Shown here one piece after another: positions 16,858-25,115 of a DNA stretch of 64,000 nucleotides; position 1 is the first letter of the stretch, and every line of letters starts with the position of its first letter. The stretch is taken from positions 1 to 64,000 of the forward strand of contig JBBSUG010000008.1 in assembly GCA_038235165.1 (NCBI GenBank), in the 5' to 3' direction. The notes below the pieces were generated by a model. The model saw only the letters and a program-made list of their open reading frames with translations. It did no database searches and was not told the DNA's origin. The position numbers were made by a program, and so were the translations under genes. This DNA is from GCA-002050365 sp038235165. GTDB lineage: Bacteria > Acidobacteriota > Blastocatellia > Pyrinomonadales > Pyrinomonadaceae.

Positions 16858-17376
16858 TTATAAATCTTCGGCACGTTTTTCCGTCCTCTCCGCTTCTTTG
16901 ATTTTCGGGTCTTCGCTGATTTCTTTTTCTTTGATGCTGATCCAGTTGAACAGCGACAGCGCAACGGCGACGACGGCAATCGCCACTCCGTAATAAAGCG
17001 TGTCAACCGCATTTTCATATTTCAAAAGTTTCTGGACGAATTTGACCGCCATCACCGGAATAATAACAAAGGTAAATTTCGCTTTTAATTCGGTCAGGTC
17101 TTTAACGAGCATCCAGTCGGGAACTTCCAAACCGCTGATGAAAAGTTCATACAAGCTGACTGCCACGACGATTAATGCGGTAGAGACGAGAAAACAGTCC
17201 AACGCTTCAAACAAAATATAAAGTGTCGGTTCGGATTCTTTGTAATGGGTCAAAGCCGTTTCAATCACTTCAAATGTTTTGACCACACCGAGAAAAAGCG
17301 CGGCGAGCGAACCGACGAGCATCCCGAAAACACTGACAATCGGCAAGTATCTTGATTTTTCAATCAACCATTTCAT
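16858..17376 (-). CDS. UPF0114 (YqhA) family membrane protein
   Basis: The 172-residue protein has four hydrophobic segments (about 10-32, 55-77, 95-113 and 125-146). It also has the family block LYELFISGLEVPDWMLVKDL followed by TELKAKF, typical of YqhA/UPF0114 proteins. The C-terminal 25 residues are highly charged and cytoplasmic. The family has no firmly known function. It lies directly downstream of the SulP transporter (41-base gap) and upstream of the small protein at 16409-16825 on the same strand, so it may share their transcript. Confidence 0.85.
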   Translation of the reverse strand: MKWLIEKSRYLPIVSVFGMLVGSLAALFLGVVKTFEVIETALTHYKESEPTLYILFEALDCFLVSTALIVVAVSLYELFISGLEVPDWMLVKDLTELKAKFTFVIIPVMAVKFVQKLLKYENAVDTLYYGVAIAVVAVALSLFNWISIKEKEISEDPKIKEAERTEKRAEDL

Positions 17377-17417
17377 AATTTATTATCGGCGGCTTTCGTC
17401 ATTTGATAAAAACCGAA

Positions 17418-19325
17418 TCAACTTCCCGCCTCCGTTTGATCTGCGGAATGATATTTGTTTCGAACGTTTTTACTAATATATTCGATACAGCTTTCAAAGT
17501 CATCAAAGATGTGTTTTTCAGCAACCAAATCAGGAATGATGTCAATTTTTCTCAACATCATCAACGGCTGTTTTTGCGGCGCGATCATCAGCGTATGAAT
17601 GTTGTTGCTTTCCAAATCCAGTAAAATGTCTTCCAGCGCGTAAAGTCCGGTTTGATCCATATAGGGAACTTTGTCCATCCGCAAAATCAGATGCGAAGCG
17701 GTTGCCGGTATCTCTTTTGCCAGCGACTGAAATTCGCTCGTGTAACCGAAAAATAACGGTCCGTCAAGGTGTTTGATAAAAACTTCCTCACTGAGTTCAG
17801 GCGGAAAAGTCACTTCATCCGACCAAAATTCTTCGTGTTTATCGGCTTCCTGTAAAGTTAAAACGCGGGATTGATCGGTTGTAAAATCGCCCATTTTTTT
17901 CATAAATAAAACCGACGACAGCACCAACCCGATGCCGACCGCGCTGACTAAATCCCAGACGACCGACAGCACCATCACGATCAGCATTACCAAAACTTCC
18001 GAACTGAGTTTGAATATTTTCAAATCAATGTCTTTCGGCATACTCGGAATTGCCCGCAACCCTCTGTAATCCATCACGCCGATGCCGACGCTGATTAAAA
18101 TTCCGGCTAAAACGGCGGCGGGAATTTTAGATGCGGCAGGACTTAACACGAGCAGAATAAGCAGTAGAAAAACACCGGCGATCATTCCCGAAAGCCGTGT
18201 TTTTCCGCCCGACTTGATATTGATAACTGTGCGAATCGTTGCGCCCGCGCCCGGAAGACCGCCGAACATTGCACCGATGCTGTTGCCGATTCCCTGACCG
18301 ATCAATTCTTTATTGGGGTTGTGCTTCGTCTTGGTCATATTGTCGGCGACCACCGAAGTTAAAAGCGAATCAATCGCGCCGAGAAACGCCAGCGACAGCG
18401 ACGCGAAAATATACGGCGTTAATGCCGCCAAACTAAAACTTGTTAAAATTTCAAAATGAGGAAGCGGGAAACCGCTCGGAATCGCCTCAATCGGTCGGTA
18501 GTTTAACCCGGCAAAATACGCTCCGCCGGTGACTGCCAGCAAAGCAACCAATTGACTTGGAATAACTGTGGTGATGCGTTTGAAACCGTAAACAATTAGG
18601 ATCGTTAAAAGCGTGAGAGTCAATTCCAGATAGTTTATTTTCCCGATTGCGCGCGGCAGGGTTTTGAGTGTTCCGACCACACCCGACGTGCTGTTTTTCG
18701 CCAAACTTTCGGCTTCGTTGTTAACGTCCTGCTCACTGATACTCGTAAATTTTTGATAAATCTTATCGGAATTTTCGACGACGAGCGTTCCTCTACTGCC
18801 CTCTTCCTGCACGACCTTGTTGATTAAAATGACTTCCGCGCGTGGTTTGAGGGAGTTCTTTAAATCCTGATCTTCCTTCGCGTAATAACCGACGGCGGGC
18901 AAAATCTGCGTGATTAAAATCATAATCCCGATTGCCGTCATAAAACCGGATACGACCGGATACGGAATATATTTGATATTTTTCCCGATTCCCGCGATGC
19001 CGATCACTATTTGAAACAACCCGGCAAGCAGAAAAACTGCCAGAATCAACGGCAGAGCTTTTTCGATATTTCCGTTGTTGGCTCCTAAAACTCCGGCGAC
19101 GACAACCAAACTGACCGCCGTCATCGGCGCGGTCGGACCGGAAATCTGTGTCGGTGTTCCGCCGAACAGCGCGGCGAAAAAACTGAGGAAAATCGCGCCG
19201 TAAAGTCCGGCACTCGGTCCGAGACCTGACGTTACGCCGAACGCCAGAGCCAGCGGCAGTGCGACAATTCCCGCCGTAATTCCGCCGAATGCGTCGCCTT
19301 TGATATTGCTGAATAGTTTCTTCAT
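17418..19325 (-). CDS. SulP/SLC26 family anion transporter with STAS domain
   Basis: The 635-residue protein carries the SulP core. The N-terminal motif GGITAGIVALPLALAFGVTS and GAIFLSFFAALFGGTPTQIS with GPTAPM are diagnostic. About a dozen transmembrane segments run to residue ~490. A cytoplasmic STAS domain (about 510-620) follows, with HLDGPLFFGYTSEF and MDKVPYMDQTGLYALE. A hydrophilic insertion at about 150-215 is longer than in many relatives. Bacterial SulP proteins move sulfate, bicarbonate (BicA), or C4-dicarboxylates (DauA). The next gene upstream on the same strand is an NhaA Na+/H+ antiporter, a neighbour expected for a Na+-coupled bicarbonate importer, so BicA-like activity is a plausible inference. 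The gene stands 93 bases downstream of nhaA. Confidence 0.92.
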   Translation of the reverse strand: MKKLFSNIKGDAFGGITAGIVALPLALAFGVTSGLGPSAGLYGAIFLSFFAALFGGTPTQISGPTAPMTAVSLVVVAGVLGANNGNIEKALPLILAVFLLAGLFQIVIGIAGIGKNIKYIPYPVVSGFMTAIGIMILITQILPAVGYYAKEDQDLKNSLKPRAEVILINKVVQEEGSRGTLVVENSDKIYQKFTSISEQDVNNEAESLAKNSTSGVVGTLKTLPRAIGKINYLELTLTLLTILIVYGFKRITTVIPSQLVALLAVTGGAYFAGLNYRPIEAIPSGFPLPHFEILTSFSLAALTPYIFASLSLAFLGAIDSLLTSVVADNMTKTKHNPNKELIGQGIGNSIGAMFGGLPGAGATIRTVINIKSGGKTRLSGMIAGVFLLLILLVLSPAASKIPAAVLAGILISVGIGVMDYRGLRAIPSMPKDIDLKIFKLSSEVLVMLIVMVLSVVWDLVSAVGIGLVLSSVLFMKKMGDFTTDQSRVLTLQEADKHEEFWSDEVTFPPELSEEVFIKHLDGPLFFGYTSEFQSLAKEIPATASHLILRMDKVPYMDQTGLYALEDILLDLESNNIHTLMIAPQKQPLMMLRKIDIIPDLVAEKHIFDDFESCIEYISKNVRNKYHSADQTEAGS

Positions 19326-19418
19326 CGTTATCTTAAATTTTGTCGAATCAGCCGCCGGATTTTTACGAAAAATGCGGTTTCACCAAAGTTTTCGACTGTT
19401 TTATTCGTATTGTTTGTT

Positions 19419-20678
19419 TTACAGAATATCGGGAGCGTCGGTTATCTCAAAATTCATCGTGTCCTGCTCATCCGGCGTATTTTGGGGTTTGCTGAAAAGT
19501 TTGAGCCAGACAAAGCCGATGATTCCCGCAATCAAAGAAGCCAGTAAAATCGCCATCTTCGATGCGTTAATTATACCCGTGCCGCCGACGAAAGCAAGAT
19601 TCGTGATAAAAATTGACATCGTAAACCCGATTCCGCCGAGAAAACCCGCGCCGAGAACGTGCTTCCAGTTCAGATCGAGCGGCAGACGGCAAATTCCGAC
19701 AGTGACGGCAATAAAACTCAAAAGCAGAATTCCGACTGGTTTACCCAAAACCAGACCGCCGATAATTCCCAAACTGTTTGATGAGGTCAAACTCTGCGCC
19801 CAATCTGCACCGATGATAATTCCGGTATTAGCAAGCGCAAAAATCGGCAAAATCAAAAAAGCGACGGGTTTGTGCAGAAAATGTTCAAGTTCGTAAGACG
19901 GCGACTTTTCATCGTCCGCAATCGGCGTAAAAGGAATCGTGAACGCCAACAAAACTCCGGCAATCGTCGCGTGAATGCCGGATTCCAGCATAAAAACCCA
20001 CATTACCGCACCGCCGAGCAAATACGGAATTAAGGACATTACTTTCGCTTTGTTCAAAATACTCAACAAACCGAAAACGATCAACGCCGCAAATAAATAC
20101 CCGGTCGAAAGTTTCGCCGTGTAAAAAACCGCGATCACGATAATCGCGCCGAGATCGTCCATCACAGCGAGCGCGGTCAGAAAAATCTTCAACGAAGCCG
20201 GAACTCGACTGCCTAAAAGCGCGAGAACGCCAAGCGCAAAGGCAATGTCGGTCGCCATCGGAATGCCGATTCCGGCTTGCGTCGGCGTTCCCATATTAAA
20301 CAGGAAATGAATGAGAGAGGGCATTGCAAGTCCACCGACAGCGGCAAAAATCGGCAGCAATGCGTTTCTAAAATTCGACAGTTCACCTTTGTAAAGTTCG
20401 CGTTTGAGTTCCAGTCCGATGAGCAAAAAGAAAATTGCCATCAAGCCGTCGTTGATCCAGTGTTCAATACTTAGTCCGGCGACGTATAAGTGCCAAAAAT
20501 TCAAATATGTTTCGCCGATCAAAACGTTTGCCGCCAGAAGGGAAGCAGCCGTGCAAATAATCAGAATAATTCCGCTCGCTTTTTCCGAATCGAAAAACTC
20601 GTTATAAGATTTTGTTAATTTTCTCTGGATAACGCTCATTTTTTTGAAGGAAAAAAGAATAGAAATAAGGGCTTCCAT
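19419..20678 (-). CDS. nhaA: Na+/H+ antiporter NhaA
   Basis: The 419-residue protein fits NhaA in length and segments. ASGIILIICTAASLLAAN begins the first membrane helix, and DGLMAIFFLLIGLELKRE is the conserved 'GLE' region. PMATDIAFALGVLALLGSRVP with LTALAVMDDLGAI holds the Asp residues that bind Na+/H+ (two adjacent Asp in MDD). It exchanges external protons for cytoplasmic Na+ and supports pH and salt homeostasis. The start is uncertain: the ATG at 20678 gives an extra 13 residues over an ATG at 20639, and neither has a strong ribosome-binding site. It is 75 bases downstream of the E1-alpha gene and upstream of the SulP gene. Confidence 0.93.
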   Translation of the reverse strand: MEALISILFSFKKMSVIQRKLTKSYNEFFDSEKASGIILIICTAASLLAANVLIGETYLNFWHLYVAGLSIEHWINDGLMAIFFLLIGLELKRELYKGELSNFRNALLPIFAAVGGLAMPSLIHFLFNMGTPTQAGIGIPMATDIAFALGVLALLGSRVPASLKIFLTALAVMDDLGAIIVIAVFYTAKLSTGYLFAALIVFGLLSILNKAKVMSLIPYLLGGAVMWVFMLESGIHATIAGVLLAFTIPFTPIADDEKSPSYELEHFLHKPVAFLILPIFALANTGIIIGADWAQSLTSSNSLGIIGGLVLGKPVGILLLSFIAVTVGICRLPLDLNWKHVLGAGFLGGIGFTMSIFITNLAFVGGTGIINASKMAILLASLIAGIIGFVWLKLFSKPQNTPDEQDTMNFEITDAPDIL

Positions 20679-20753
20679 TATTTCTGCCGGTTAGATTGTT
20701 CGTCTCCAGTCCTAACATTTCTCCCTATTTCTCCTTATTCCACTACTTTATTT

Positions 20754-21818
20754 TCATCTCTCCAGAACTTTTTTCTTAAACGCCGGTGCGACGATTTTAT
20801 TATCGAAAACACTATAAGCCGCTGAAATTCCTTCGGGAAATGCGGATTGCTCGGCAAGTGCCAGTTCGCTTTCAAGATAGGCGGAAACTTCGGCGACAAC
20901 ATTTTTCATTTCAGCTTCGGTCGCAATTTTTTCAGCCGTCAAATATCTCTCGTAACGGCTCACTGGGTCGTTGTGTTCCGCCCAAAATTCGATTTCGCCC
21001 TTCGGCACATAAGATTGATTGTCGTGTTCGGCGTGTCCCTTGCGGCGATACGTCAAAACTTCGAGCAAGACCGAACCTTTGCCCGAACGGGCGTGGGCGA
21101 CCGCAATTTTCATCGTTTCATAACACGCGATGATGTCGTTGCCGTCGCACTGCAAACCCAAGATGCCGTAGCCGACCGCCTTATCAACGAAATGCTCGGC
21201 ATTGCATTGATTTCGCGTCGGTGTCGAATAAGCGTAACCATTGTTTTCGATGATTGTAATCAGCGGCAGTTTCTGCACGGCGGCAAAGTTCACGCCTTCG
21301 TGAAACGCGCCCGTCGAAGTGGCACCTTCGCCCAAATAAACGACACCGACGCGCATTTCTTTCTTCATTCTCGACGCAAGCAAAACACCGGCGATGACCG
21401 CAACCATATCGCCGAGATGCGAAATCGGACCGATGAAACCTTTCTCCAAATCGGCAAAATGAAACTGCACATCAGTCGCCCGGTTCGGCGCATCGGCGCG
21501 ACCTAAATACGATGCGAAAATTTCCTGCGGACGAATTCCTTTGACGAAAACCGCCCCGATGTCTCGAATCAGTGGGGCGATAAAATCCTGCGGCGCGAGC
21601 GCGAAAGCCGTCCCTACCGCCGTCGCTTCCTGACCCAGCGACGTAAAAACGCCGCCCGTCAGTTTCGACTGACGCTTGAGCCGAACGGTGATTTCGTCAA
21701 ACATCCGCGTCATTTTGATGTAACGGTAGAGTTCCAAAAACTGTTCTTTATTCAAAGAAGTTTCCCGCGTGCAGGAAAGCGTTTCGCCTGTTTTTTCTAA
21801 GTTTGTTTTTGCAGACAT
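20754..21818 (-). CDS. pdhA: 2-oxoacid (pyruvate) dehydrogenase E1 component, alpha subunit
   Basis: The product is 354 residues from the ATG at 21818; a TTG two codons earlier is less likely. It shows the E1-alpha pattern. The N-terminal segment LELYRYIKMTRMFDEITVRL is followed by GVFTSLGQEATAVG, SHLGDMVAVIAGVLLASRMK, the thiamine-diphosphate motif GEGATSTGAFHEGVNFAAVQ and a downstream ENNGYAYSTP block. TYRRKGHAEHDNQSYVP near 265 is the phosphorylation-loop equivalent. It works with the E1-beta subunit encoded at 13643-14647. The 6 kb between the two genes is filled with unrelated genes on the same strand, so the subunits are not in the usual adjacent arrangement. Confidence 0.92.
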   Translation of the reverse strand: MSAKTNLEKTGETLSCTRETSLNKEQFLELYRYIKMTRMFDEITVRLKRQSKLTGGVFTSLGQEATAVGTAFALAPQDFIAPLIRDIGAVFVKGIRPQEIFASYLGRADAPNRATDVQFHFADLEKGFIGPISHLGDMVAVIAGVLLASRMKKEMRVGVVYLGEGATSTGAFHEGVNFAAVQKLPLITIIENNGYAYSTPTRNQCNAEHFVDKAVGYGILGLQCDGNDIIACYETMKIAVAHARSGKGSVLLEVLTYRRKGHAEHDNQSYVPKGEIEFWAEHNDPVSRYERYLTAEKIATEAEMKNVVAEVSAYLESELALAEQSAFPEGISAAYSVFDNKIVAPAFKKKVLER

Positions 21819-21860
21819 ATACAAAAAAGTGCAAAAGGGGAAAAGTTCGGATAAAACTTT

Positions 21861-22115
21861 TCACTTTTTCACTCTAAATAAATATTTTATTACTCCATAG
21901 GTGCTAATCAGTACCCATAACGATTCAACTACAAACGCGGAGAAATTGAAACTGTAAAAAAGCGAAAAAACGATTAACGCCGCGCCCACCGCGTTTAAAA
22001 CCGAATAAGCCAAACTCTCGCTTTTGAGCCGTTCGGTTTGCAGCAAAATATACGTCGCAATAATCGTAAAAACGCCGATTGAACCGACGACATCGAACCA
22101 GGCATATCGCATCAT
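21861..22115 (-). CDS. Small three-helix membrane protein (CBU_0592-like)
   Basis: The 84-residue protein is almost entirely hydrophobic, with three membrane segments at about 8-26, 37-54 and 60-78. The first reads WFDVVGSIGVFTIIATYILL and the middle one YSVLNAVGAALIVFSLFY. The pattern matches the CBU_0592 family of small bacterial membrane proteins with no known function. It lies six bases downstream of the zinc-ribbon gene and about 43 bases upstream of the E1-alpha gene on the same strand. Confidence 0.75.
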   Translation of the reverse strand: MMRYAWFDVVGSIGVFTIIATYILLQTERLKSESLAYSVLNAVGAALIVFSLFYSFNFSAFVVESLWVLISTYGVIKYLFRVKK

Positions 22116-22121
22116 ATTTTT

Positions 22122-22451
22122 TCAATCGTCCTCGTTTTCGTACCACGCTTCGTGCGGTGAATTACGGTGACAGCGCAGGCAGACGGTTATTTTCCACTGA
22201 TACCGACAGCTCGGACACTGCCCGTGTGTGTCGAAAGTATTCCAATTCGTGCCGCAGCCGAAATGGAAATTAACGTCGGCACAAACCCAGCGGCTCTCCG
22301 CCAGCGGTTGCCAGCGGCACAGCGGACAACGAATCCGGCTGAAATCAACCGGCGTACCTTTCAATTTTTCGGTGTCGAAAAGCTCATCGAACACCGGACT
22401 TTTTCGAAAAAGATAAACGAACGGAAATGAGAAAATATTTTGTCGAAACAT
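22122..22451 (-). CDS. Small multi-zinc-ribbon protein
   Basis: The preferred start is the ATG at 22451 (MFRQNIFSFPF), giving 109 residues. The longer frame to 22538 would take its first 29 residues from the inverted-repeat element upstream and is rejected. The protein contains several Cys pairs: CPLC near residue 45, an isolated Cys near 57 and 66, CPSC near 82 and CLRCH near 92. These could bind one or two zinc ions. A Trp-rich segment (CRWQPLAESRWVC) separates them. I do not recognise a named family. It could be a small cytoplasmic nucleic-acid or protein-binding ribbon protein. It is followed within six bases by the small membrane-protein gene. Confidence 0.6.
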   Translation of the reverse strand: MFRQNIFSFPFVYLFRKSPVFDELFDTEKLKGTPVDFSRIRCPLCRWQPLAESRWVCADVNFHFGCGTNWNTFDTHGQCPSCRYQWKITVCLRCHRNSPHEAWYENEDD

Positions 22452-22462
22452 ATAGATTTCTT

Positions 22463-22691
22463 CGGAGCGCGGAAGTCTCGTCCGCCAACACAGCACAGCG
22501 AATGTTGCGACGCTTCTAATGATTACAACGAACTGCAATGCAAAAAAAATGTCTTTCTCGCGCTCAACAAACAGGCAAGTAAACCGAAGCGAAGGCGAAA
22601 CACACTTTTCACCTTGCAGTTCGTTGTAATCATAACAAACATCTCAACGCCTCGCTGCGCTGGCATTGGCGGACGAGACTTCCGCGCTCCG
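22463..22691. mobile_element. MITE-like element with long imperfect inverted repeats
   Basis: The outer arms CGGAGCGCGGAAGTCTCGTC (from 22463) and GACGAGACTTCCGCGCTCCG (to 22691) are exact inverted repeats, extending inward to the GCCAA at about 22488 and the TTGGC at about 22666. The inner arms GATTACAACGAACTGCAA (22521-22538) and TTGCAGTTCGTTGTAATC (22614-22631) are also exact. The sequence between outer and inner arms pairs imperfectly. The whole is about 229 bases, without a transposase. It lies between two genes and supplies the stop codon and last codons of the YCF48-like gene. A non-autonomous, folded-type repeat element is the best reading. Confidence 0.78.
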
Positions 22692-23714
22692 ACTGTCGGA
22701 AAATTTAGCGACCAAACCGTTTGCGCCGACCGCCCAAACTGCTTTTTTGCCTTTCGCCTGCACCGCATTGTAGTTTTCCGCATCAATATTTTTCCACGTT
22801 TTGCCGCCGTCCGCAGAAATATCCGAGCCGCTTGAACCGACGGCGATGATCGTTTTTTTGTCAACGAACGTTACGCCCGAACGATAGCCGTTTAAGCCTT
22901 TGCGAAGCGTCCACGTTTTGCCGCCGTTTTTTGTCAAAGCTAAATTATTGCTTGCCTCCGCCGGTTTTTCGTAGTTCCCGCCGACGATGATGCCGTTTGC
23001 TTTATCGAGCATCGCAATCGAAAAAATCCCGCTGCCCGCCGTTCCTTTGGTGATCGGTGTGTCGAAAACCGACCACGTTTTGCCGCGATTGTCCGAGCGA
23101 AAAACTCGCGCGTCGTTTCCGCCGGAAATTAAAAAGACATCACTTTTGCCGTTTGCCAAAAGACAAGTTCCGCTCGCCGCAAATGCCGCTTCGCCGGGTT
23201 TCGCGTTCGGAATTTTTGCATTATCCAAAATTGTCCACGTTTCGCCGTCTTGCGTTTCGAGCAGCAAGTACTTGCCGTCAACCGGGTCTGACATCGCTAA
23301 TCCGTGCGTTTCGTCCCAAAAAGCGAAGGCATCAAAAAATGCTTTCGGGTTCGTATTTTTAAATTGCATTTTCCACGTTTTCCCGCCGTCGGTCGTTTTA
23401 TAAATCCGCGAACTTTCACCCTCGCCGATGCTCAAAAGATATGCCGTATCTGCGCCGAACGCCTCGACATCGCGGAAATCGAGTTTTTCGGCACCGGGAA
23501 CTTTGCCGACCGTCCAATTTTTCCCGCCGTCAGTCGTTTTCAAAAATGTGCCGCCCGTGCCGCTCGCCCAGATAACATTTTCATTGACGACCGCCAGCCC
23601 TCGCAAACTCGCTTTGCTGTCAATCGTCTGTTTTTGCCACTGCGCGGCGGCGGTTGAAGCGCACACTGCCAGCGTCAAAAACAGCAGTTGAAAGAGCATC
23701 GTATTCATTTTCAT
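22644..23714 (-). CDS. Secreted YCF48-like / BNR-repeat beta-propeller protein
   Basis: From the ATG at 23714 (GGAG nine bases upstream) the protein is 356 residues with a signal peptide (LFQLLFLTLAVCASTAAAQ). An upstream start at 23768 would add a non-signal tail. The mature protein repeats the motif TTDGGKTW or DNRGKTW/KNGGKTW about six times, with GxxGxxLKTTDGGK blocks, as in YCF48/HCF136-type and sialidase-like (BNR) seven-bladed propellers. Such proteins in non-photosynthetic bacteria are exported; the ligand is unknown. The last 15-16 residues, including SSANASAARR and the stop, are encoded by the right arm of the MITE-like element, so the original C-terminus has been replaced or trimmed. 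Confidence 0.85.
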   Translation of the reverse strand: MKMNTMLFQLLFLTLAVCASTAAAQWQKQTIDSKASLRGLAVVNENVIWASGTGGTFLKTTDGGKNWTVGKVPGAEKLDFRDVEAFGADTAYLLSIGEGESSRIYKTTDGGKTWKMQFKNTNPKAFFDAFAFWDETHGLAMSDPVDGKYLLLETQDGETWTILDNAKIPNAKPGEAAFAASGTCLLANGKSDVFLISGGNDARVFRSDNRGKTWSVFDTPITKGTAGSGIFSIAMLDKANGIIVGGNYEKPAEASNNLALTKNGGKTWTLRKGLNGYRSGVTFVDKKTIIAVGSSGSDISADGGKTWKNIDAENYNAVQAKGKKAVWAVGANGLVAKFSDSRSAEVSSANASAARR

Positions 23715-23827
23715 AATTTTAATCTCCGGTAAATTTCCGGTAAAGTTAAGCAAAATTATCACATTCACGCTTTATTTCCGCAAAAGGATTTTTGAATAAT
23801 CAGCCGTAAAGTTGTAGTTTATTGAAA

Positions 23828-24556
23828 ATGAGAAAATTTTTGACGGCGAAATGGCAAGACTTGGTGATGGCAAATTACGAAATCGAACCGTCGCTTTTGC
23901 AGGAATTCGTGCCGGAAGGAACGGTTTTAGATTTTCACGACGGAAAATGTTACGCCAGTCTCATCGCGTTTATGTTTCTCGATACGCGCGTTTTAGGCTT
24001 GCCCGTCCCGTTTCACGTCAATTTTGAAGAAGTAAATCTGCGGTTTTACGTCAGGCGCGAATTGCCGGACGAAATTCGGCGCGGCGTTGTTTTCGTCAAA
24101 GAAATAGTTCCCCGCCGTGCCATTGCGCTGGTCGCGCGAACACTTTACGGCGAACCTTACGAAAGATGGAAAATGGCGCACACCAAAGAGAACGACGAAA
24201 TCTCATATTCATGGTCGAAAGAAGAATCGGAGAACAAAATTACAATCGAAGTCGGGAAAAATTTGGGCGTTCCGGTGGCGAATTCACACGGCGAATTCAT
24301 CATCGAACATTATTGGGGCTACACATCACGCGGCGCACAGCGAACCGATGAATACAAAGTCGAACATCCGAAATGGGAACTTTTCGACATCAATTACGCC
24401 GAAATTGATGCTGATTTCGGCAGACTTTACGGGGAGCAGTTTAGTTTTTTGAGCAGCACACAGCCGTATTCGATTTTTATGGCAAAAGGTTCGCAGGTTT
24501 CAGTTTACAAAGGAGCTAAAATCGTCAATCGTCGAAAAGATACTCTTAACGACTGA
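23828..24556 (+). CDS. DUF2071 (YqjF-like) family protein
   Basis: The product is 242 residues from the ATG at 23828; a TTG two codons earlier is possible. It shows the DUF2071 pattern. KWQDLVMANYEIEPSLLQEF opens it, followed by VPEGTVLDFHDGKCYASLIAF and VNFEEVNLRFYVRRE, then RGVVFVKEIVPRRAIALVAR. The C-terminal part has the long beta region seen in acetoacetate-decarboxylase-like folds. No signal peptide is present. YqjF-type proteins are soluble and of uncertain function. It is divergent from the YCF48 gene (113-base gap) and starts about 40 bases upstream of folA's start region, with an inverted repeat at its stop. Confidence 0.85.
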   Translation: MRKFLTAKWQDLVMANYEIEPSLLQEFVPEGTVLDFHDGKCYASLIAFMFLDTRVLGLPVPFHVNFEEVNLRFYVRRELPDEIRRGVVFVKEIVPRRAIALVARTLYGEPYERWKMAHTKENDEISYSWSKEESENKITIEVGKNLGVPVANSHGEFIIEHYWGYTSRGAQRTDEYKVEHPKWELFDINYAEIDADFGRLYGEQFSFLSSTQPYSIFMAKGSQVSVYKGAKIVNRRKDTLND

Positions 24557-24565
24557 CGATTGACG
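24523..24565. repeat. Inverted repeat at the end of the DUF2071 gene
   Basis: CGTCAATCGTC (24523-24533) and GACGATTGACG (24555-24565) are perfect 11-bp inverted repeats with a 21-base loop spanning the stop codon. An A-run follows, not a T-run, so terminator activity on the + strand is doubtful. Confidence 0.5.
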
Positions 24566-24596
24566 AAAAAAGCGGTCAACGATTAAAAAGATCATT

Positions 24597-25100
24597 ATGT
24601 CAATTATTGGTATCGTCGCCATCGCTGAGAATTATGCCATCGGGAAAGACGGGAAATTGCCGTGGCACTATTCGGCTGATTTAAAGTTCTTTAAACAGAC
24701 GACGACAAATCACGCCGTCGTGATGGGTTTTAACACCTGGAAATCAATCGGCAAATCGCTGCCGAAGCGGTTGAATATCGTACTTTCGCGTTCGCAGACC
24801 GTCGAAAATCAACCGGATGTTTTGTTGATGCGAAGCAAAAAAGAAGTTCTTGCACTGGCAAACTATTTGAATTGCGATTTGTTCGTCATCGGCGGCGCGG
24901 AAACTTACGAAAATTTTGCGGACGTGATTGACGAATGGATTGTCACGGAAATTCCCGAAAACATCGTTGATGCGGACACTTTTATGCCGCCGGATTTTCT
25001 TACGGACTTTGAGTTGCGGGAAACCAACAACTTAGACGACGACTTGCGCGTGAAGACGTTTGCAAAAAGAGGGGTTCATAGTAGAATTGCGGAAAATTAA
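24597..25100 (+). CDS. folA: Dihydrofolate reductase
   Basis: The 167-residue protein matches DHFR. MSIIGIVAIAENYAIGKDGK with LPWHYSADLKFFK forms the folate and Met20-loop region, and Asp29-equivalent acidity is supplied within SADLKFFK. VVMGFNTWKSIGKSLPKRLN binds NADPH and LFVIGGAETYENFAD is the second cofactor block. It reduces dihydrofolate to tetrahydrofolate with NADPH in the cytoplasm. A thymidylate synthase gene, its common neighbour, is not in view. The next gene starts 15 bases after its stop on the same strand, suggesting one transcript. Confidence 0.94.
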   Translation: MSIIGIVAIAENYAIGKDGKLPWHYSADLKFFKQTTTNHAVVMGFNTWKSIGKSLPKRLNIVLSRSQTVENQPDVLLMRSKKEVLALANYLNCDLFVIGGAETYENFADVIDEWIVTEIPENIVDADTFMPPDFLTDFELRETNNLDDDLRVKTFAKRGVHSRIAEN

Positions 25101-25115
25101 AAAGGAGAAAATCCT

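Noticed and set aside
19300..19896. 198-codon open frame on the plus strand
   Set aside because: It is antisense to the end of nhaA and the gap before the SulP gene; no ribosome-binding site or domain.
20847..21506. 219-codon open frame on the plus strand
   Set aside because: It lies antisense inside the E1-alpha gene, which has all family motifs; the frame's protein has no coherent pattern.
22452..22538. N-terminal extension of the zinc-ribbon protein
   Set aside because: These 29 codons are translated from the inverted-repeat element; the ATG at 22451 is a better start.
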